Of a stretch of DNA of 43,858 nucleotides, positions 40,896 through 43,858 are shown piece by piece. The position numbers were made by a program, and so were the translations under genes. Source of the stretch: Candidatus Nanoarchaeia archaeon (GTDB lineage Archaea; Nanobdellota; Nanobdellia; Woesearchaeales; UBA10216). The notes below the pieces were generated by a model. The model was not told where the DNA came from. It worked only from the letters and a program-made list of their open reading frames with translations, and ran no database searches. Each line of letters opens with the position of its first letter. Position 1 is the stretch's first letter. The stretch lies in the NCBI GenBank assembly GCA_028279045.1, contig JANQSZ010000009.1:1-43858 (forward strand), in the 5' to 3' direction.

Positions 40896-42548
40896 ATGAA
40901 ACGAACCCTACTATTAACGTTGGTAATGTTGGTTGCTCTACTTGCAAGTGTGCAAAATGTAGCAGCTGTATGTTCAGGAGGATTTCCTGATTTCTATTAT
41001 GGAGATGTAACTATTGACGGATCCGATGCTCCAATCGGCACAGATATTCGTGCAATGATTGATGGCGAACTTGCAGGAACATACGAAACAACTGCAGTTG
41101 GTGTCTACGGTAACCCGGATACTGACGACAAAATGCTAGTTTCCGGCAATCCAGCAGGGTACGACGACTTTCCAACAATTCAATTCCAAGTATTTGCTGG
41201 CGGTAGCTGGGAAGATGCAGGAACTGACACGTACACTTGTGGAGATATTTTCGAACAACCTAAGAACGCTGATCTCGCAGCAACATCTGCTTCATGTGAT
41301 GATGATGACGGAGACGGTGTTTGTAATGATGTAGATATTTGTGAAGGCGGCGATGATAATGTTGACGTAGACGGTGATGGAACACCTGACTTTTGCGACG
41401 CTTGCCCAGCTGACAATCCTGACGACACCGATGGAGACGGTGTTTGTGACTCTGTAGATCTCTGTGTAGGAGATGACGCTTCTGGCGACTCCGATGCTGA
41501 TGGAACATGTGATGATACAGATGTTTGCCCACTTGATGAATTTGATGACGCAGATGCTGATGGTGTCTGTGGCGACGTTGATCAATGTGAAGGCTTCGAC
41601 GATAATCTTGATATTGATTCGGACGGAATCCCTGATGGCTGTGATGACTGTACAGACATTGACGGTGATGGATTCTGTGATGATGTTGACTGTGATGACA
41701 CGGACGCATTAATCAATCCAGACGCACTAGAAATTTGCGATGGTGTTGATAACAACTGTGACGCTGTAATTGATACAGATGCAACCGACATGATGACATA
41801 CTACCCAGACCTTGACGGAGATGACTTCGGTGCTGGTGCTGGTGTAGATGCATGTGTTGCTCCTGAAGATCACGCAGACAACGATCTTGACTGTAACGAT
41901 ACAGATGTACTAATTAACCCTGACGCAGACGAAATCTGTGACGATGGTATCGACAACGACTGTGACGGCGATACAGATGAAGCTGATTCAGAATGTGTTG
42001 CTTGCCCAGACGATGACGGTGACGGCGTTTGTAACGACGTAGACGTTTGTGATGGCGATGACGCATCCGGCGACACTGATGGCGACGGTATCTGTGACGA
42101 TACTGACTTGTGTACTGATGTTGACGGCGACGGCTTCTGTCTAGAAGGCCTTGACTGTAACGACACTGATGTTGCAATCAACCCAGATGCAACTGAAGTG
42201 TGCAATGGTATTGACGATGACTGTGACGCTCTAATCGATGATGATGACGGCGATCTTATTTGCGACGAAGGAACAACTGTAGAAATTACAATCTACGAAG
42301 GATGGACACTATTCGCCCTTCCTCTTGATCCTATCAACGCAGACAACTCAGAAGAACTTGGAGCATTGATCAACGCTGATGGCGGCAACTGTGATGTTAT
42401 TATGACATACGACGGCGTTAATCAGACAATGGTTGATGACATCCTAGGACTTGCTGATCCAACATTCCCTCTATCCTCAACAGCAGGATACTTTGTGGGT
42501 TGTGACTCAGCAACGACATTTGATTACCAAGGACTTCCATGGGAGTAA
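40896..42548 (+). CDS. Exported thrombospondin type 3/MopE-repeat surface protein
   Basis: 550 residues. A signal (LLLTLVMLVALLASVQNVAA) is followed by the shared module (FYYGDVTIDGSDAPIGTDIR, AMIDGELAGTYETTAVGVYG). Residues of about 135-470 are aspartate/cysteine repeats of two kinds: thrombospondin type 3-like DGDGVCNDVDICEGGDD and MopE-like DCDDTDALINPDALEICDGV. These bind calcium and would be stiff outside the cell. The last 80 residues are a GW module (YEGWTLFALPLDPINADNS) like that ending the giant surface protein. No membrane anchor is present, so it may bind other surface proteins through this module. It starts 10 bases after the previous stop. Confidence 0.82.
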   Translation: MKRTLLLTLVMLVALLASVQNVAAVCSGGFPDFYYGDVTIDGSDAPIGTDIRAMIDGELAGTYETTAVGVYGNPDTDDKMLVSGNPAGYDDFPTIQFQVFAGGSWEDAGTDTYTCGDIFEQPKNADLAATSASCDDDDGDGVCNDVDICEGGDDNVDVDGDGTPDFCDACPADNPDDTDGDGVCDSVDLCVGDDASGDSDADGTCDDTDVCPLDEFDDADADGVCGDVDQCEGFDDNLDIDSDGIPDGCDDCTDIDGDGFCDDVDCDDTDALINPDALEICDGVDNNCDAVIDTDATDMMTYYPDLDGDDFGAGAGVDACVAPEDHADNDLDCNDTDVLINPDADEICDDGIDNDCDGDTDEADSECVACPDDDGDGVCNDVDVCDGDDASGDTDGDGICDDTDLCTDVDGDGFCLEGLDCNDTDVAINPDATEVCNGIDDDCDALIDDDDGDLICDEGTTVEITIYEGWTLFALPLDPINADNSEELGALINADGGNCDVIMTYDGVNQTMVDDILGLADPTFPLSSTAGYFVGCDSATTFDYQGLPWE

Positions 42549-42551
42549 ACA

Positions 42552-43430
42552 ATGAATTTCAAACTATCTGTAGTAGCATTGACATTGGTGATTCTTGCGG
42601 TAGCTGTAGCTGCTCAAGAACCTAAACCAATCCTCTACGGATCTGCAATGTACGATAACGAGATTCCAGCAGATGATGGAACCGTTACCGTCTACGCCAA
42701 AGAAGATCCATCCAACAATCAAACTGATACTGTTGGAGCTGCAGGTAACTTTGAAACTTCTGGCTTCTGGAAGATTAACCTTTTCGACATGCCAACAGAG
42801 GTAAACAACGGCGATGTTCTTGTTGTACATCTTCAACACGGCGAGAACGAAACTGAAAGAATGTACACTGTTGTTGATTCTGATCGTTCTGTACTTACAC
42901 CACTCGATTTCAATCCTGCTTACCAGGATTACGACAACGATGGTTACTTTGCCGGTGTTGATGATTGTGATGATACTCGCGATACCGTTAATCCGGGAGA
43001 AACAGAACAATGTACAGACGGCGATGACAACGACTGTAACGATTTAATCGACTCCGCAGATCCTGTCTGCAGTACTGGAACTACTGGTGGATCTGGTAGC
43101 TCCGGCGGTGGTGGAGGCGGAGGCGGCGGTGGAGGCGGCTCCAGCACGACAACTACAAGTACAGAAATTGATGACGATCCTGAACCTGAAGAAGAACAAG
43201 AGCCATCTGGCGACGGTTCTGAAACTCAGGAAACAGAAACTGGTGACTCCGGTGAGGAAGATCCAGAAGAGCAACCTCCAGCTGAAGAACCAGCTGTTGA
43301 CCCTAACGAAATAACTGGTGCAGCTGTCGCAACTGACGGCGGTACACCAAACCCATGGGCATGGTTGTTGCTAGCTGCTCTTATCGGGCTAGCAGTCCTA
43401 CTCGCTTACCGTCAAAAGAAGCGCAAGTAG
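42552..43430 (+). CDS. Exported anchored surface protein with MopE motif and glycine linker
   Basis: 292 residues. A signal (LSVVALTLVILAVAVAAQEP) is followed by the shared module (ILYGSAMYDNEIPADDGTVT), then one MopE motif (DDCDDTRDTVNPGETEQCTD). A run of glycines (SSGGGGGGGGGGGGSS) leads to a T/E/D/P-rich stalk of about 80 residues. One C-terminal helix (WAWLLLAALIGLAVLLAY) ends in RQKKRK. A short segment ITGAAVATDGG precedes the helix. The GGGAG at 42540-42544 precedes the ATG. It begins 3 bases after the previous stop, so it belongs to the same operon. The stalk plus anchor suggests it displays the N-terminal domain above the membrane. Confidence 0.82.
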   Translation: MNFKLSVVALTLVILAVAVAAQEPKPILYGSAMYDNEIPADDGTVTVYAKEDPSNNQTDTVGAAGNFETSGFWKINLFDMPTEVNNGDVLVVHLQHGENETERMYTVVDSDRSVLTPLDFNPAYQDYDNDGYFAGVDDCDDTRDTVNPGETEQCTDGDDNDCNDLIDSADPVCSTGTTGGSGSSGGGGGGGGGGGGSSTTTTSTEIDDDPEPEEEQEPSGDGSETQETETGDSGEEDPEEQPPAEEPAVDPNEITGAAVATDGGTPNPWAWLLLAALIGLAVLLAYRQKKRK

Positions 43431-43491
43431 TTTCCGATCGATATTGTAAACGTAAATGTACGCGCCTTGAGCGCTAATGGGAGGGTAAATG

Positions 43492-43858
43492 ATGAATGCA
43501 AAGGTTAGTGTAGTGGTAGCGTTGCTACTGATTTCTCTTATTTCTGTATCTGCTCAAAATGACCCTGCTCCTGTATTATATGGACAGGCTTTTTTTAACG
43601 ACGGAACATCTGCTGATGGCGGAACCATAACAGCATACCCGCAAGGAAATGCTGCTGATTTCGTCCAAGACACTATTGGTGCAGCAGGTAACACCGGCTT
43701 GCCAGATTTCTGGAAAGTAAGCTTAAACAACTTACAAACCAGTTTGAATCACGGCGATCATGTTATTGTTCGTGCTGTAGCTGATGGCGACATCGAACAA
43801 CGTCTCTATGTCGTAGACGACGCAGACGGTGCAAAGTATATCAACATCACAATCGAAA
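43492..43858 (+). CDS. Exported surface protein of the same family, cut by the window edge
   Basis: The first 122 codons are visible. A signal (VSVVVALLLISLISVSAQND) leads to the shared module (VLYGQAFFNDGTSADGGTIT, then QDTIGAAGNTGLPDFWKVSL). The second half parallels the protein at 42552-43430: TIGAAGN...FWKV...NHGDHVIVRAV against TVGAAGN...FWKI...NNGDVLVVHLQ. GGGAGGGT at 43480-43487 sits before two adjacent ATG codons (43489 and 43492), and the second has the better spacing. The C-terminus is outside the window. Confidence 0.7.
   Translation, partial: MNAKVSVVVALLLISLISVSAQNDPAPVLYGQAFFNDGTSADGGTITAYPQGNAADFVQDTIGAAGNTGLPDFWKVSLNNLQTSLNHGDHVIVRAVADGDIEQRLYVVDDADGAKYINITIE

Noticed and set aside
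41260-42205. Long minus-strand frames rich in H/R or S under the calcium-repeat gene
   Set aside because: They are the low-complexity antisense of the aspartate/cysteine repeats and have no promoter.
41280-42270. Repetitive DNA resembling a repeat array or CRISPR
   Set aside because: The repeats are codon-level, imperfect and in frame with the thrombospondin/MopE motifs; there are no spacers of constant length.
43462-43474. GCGC-CTTGA-GCGC stem after the stalked surface gene as a terminator
   Set aside because: The stem is only 4 bp and no T-tract follows; it lies just upstream of the next gene's ribosome-binding site.

Overview
The window is archaeal. Supporting marks are an Rpo11 (RpoL) subunit of archaeal RNA polymerase, a membrane-anchored LonB protease, a PAC2-family proteasome assembly chaperone, an AbrB-PhoU regulator, a METTL5-type methylase, a PGF-pre-PGF surface domain, and TATA boxes (TTTATAAA-like) before almost every transcription unit. 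Most TATA boxes lie about 25-28 bases before the start codon, so most mRNAs should be leaderless. A minority carry a GGGGTG-type or GGAGG-type Shine-Dalgarno, several with TTG starts. The compact layout, tail-to-tail shared stop codons and many unfamiliar proteins suggest a DPANN-like lineage such as Woesearchaeota or a relative; this placement is an inference.

Positions 1-6550 hold a cut-off membrane protein, a CNNM/CorC-like transporter, rpo11, a VIT1/CCC1-like transporter, small membrane proteins, an AbrB-PhoU regulator, two genes with three OmpR-type winged helices and a METTL5-like methylase. Positions 6600-16100 hold coiled-coil proteins (two perhaps distantly TelA-like, one DUF6384-like membrane protein, one with a glycine-rich tail), a TPR protein, an Lrp-like regulator, argS, a DUF427 gene and a relic of a second argS tail. 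Positions 16100-21700 hold housekeeping and quality-control genes: E1-like/rhodanese, LonB, a channel-like membrane protein, a Tat lipoprotein and the PAC2 chaperone.

Positions 21704-26155 (minus strand) form the most striking unit: a 47-residue ribbon-helix-helix protein, a GHKL/Hsp90-like ATPase and a membrane transglutaminase-like protein, all overlapping and co-oriented. The transglutaminase protein may carry a dead copy of the same ATPase fold. I recognise no described system with this composition.

Positions 26576-32122 hold small membrane and coiled-coil genes, two tandem DUF3800/RNase H-fold-like genes coupled to an acidic peptide and an exported SCP2-like protein, an Ada-type zinc-finger-like protein, a membrane protein paired with a small predicted cysteine-peptidase/transglutaminase, and an FKBP isomerase. 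Positions 32569-43858 are a cell-surface locus: a 2343-residue secreted S-layer-like protein followed by four exported proteins that share an N-terminal beta-sandwich-like module. They are combined with PGF-pre-PGF, thrombospondin type 3/MopE calcium-binding repeats, glycine linkers and C-terminal membrane anchors. The last gene runs off the right edge.
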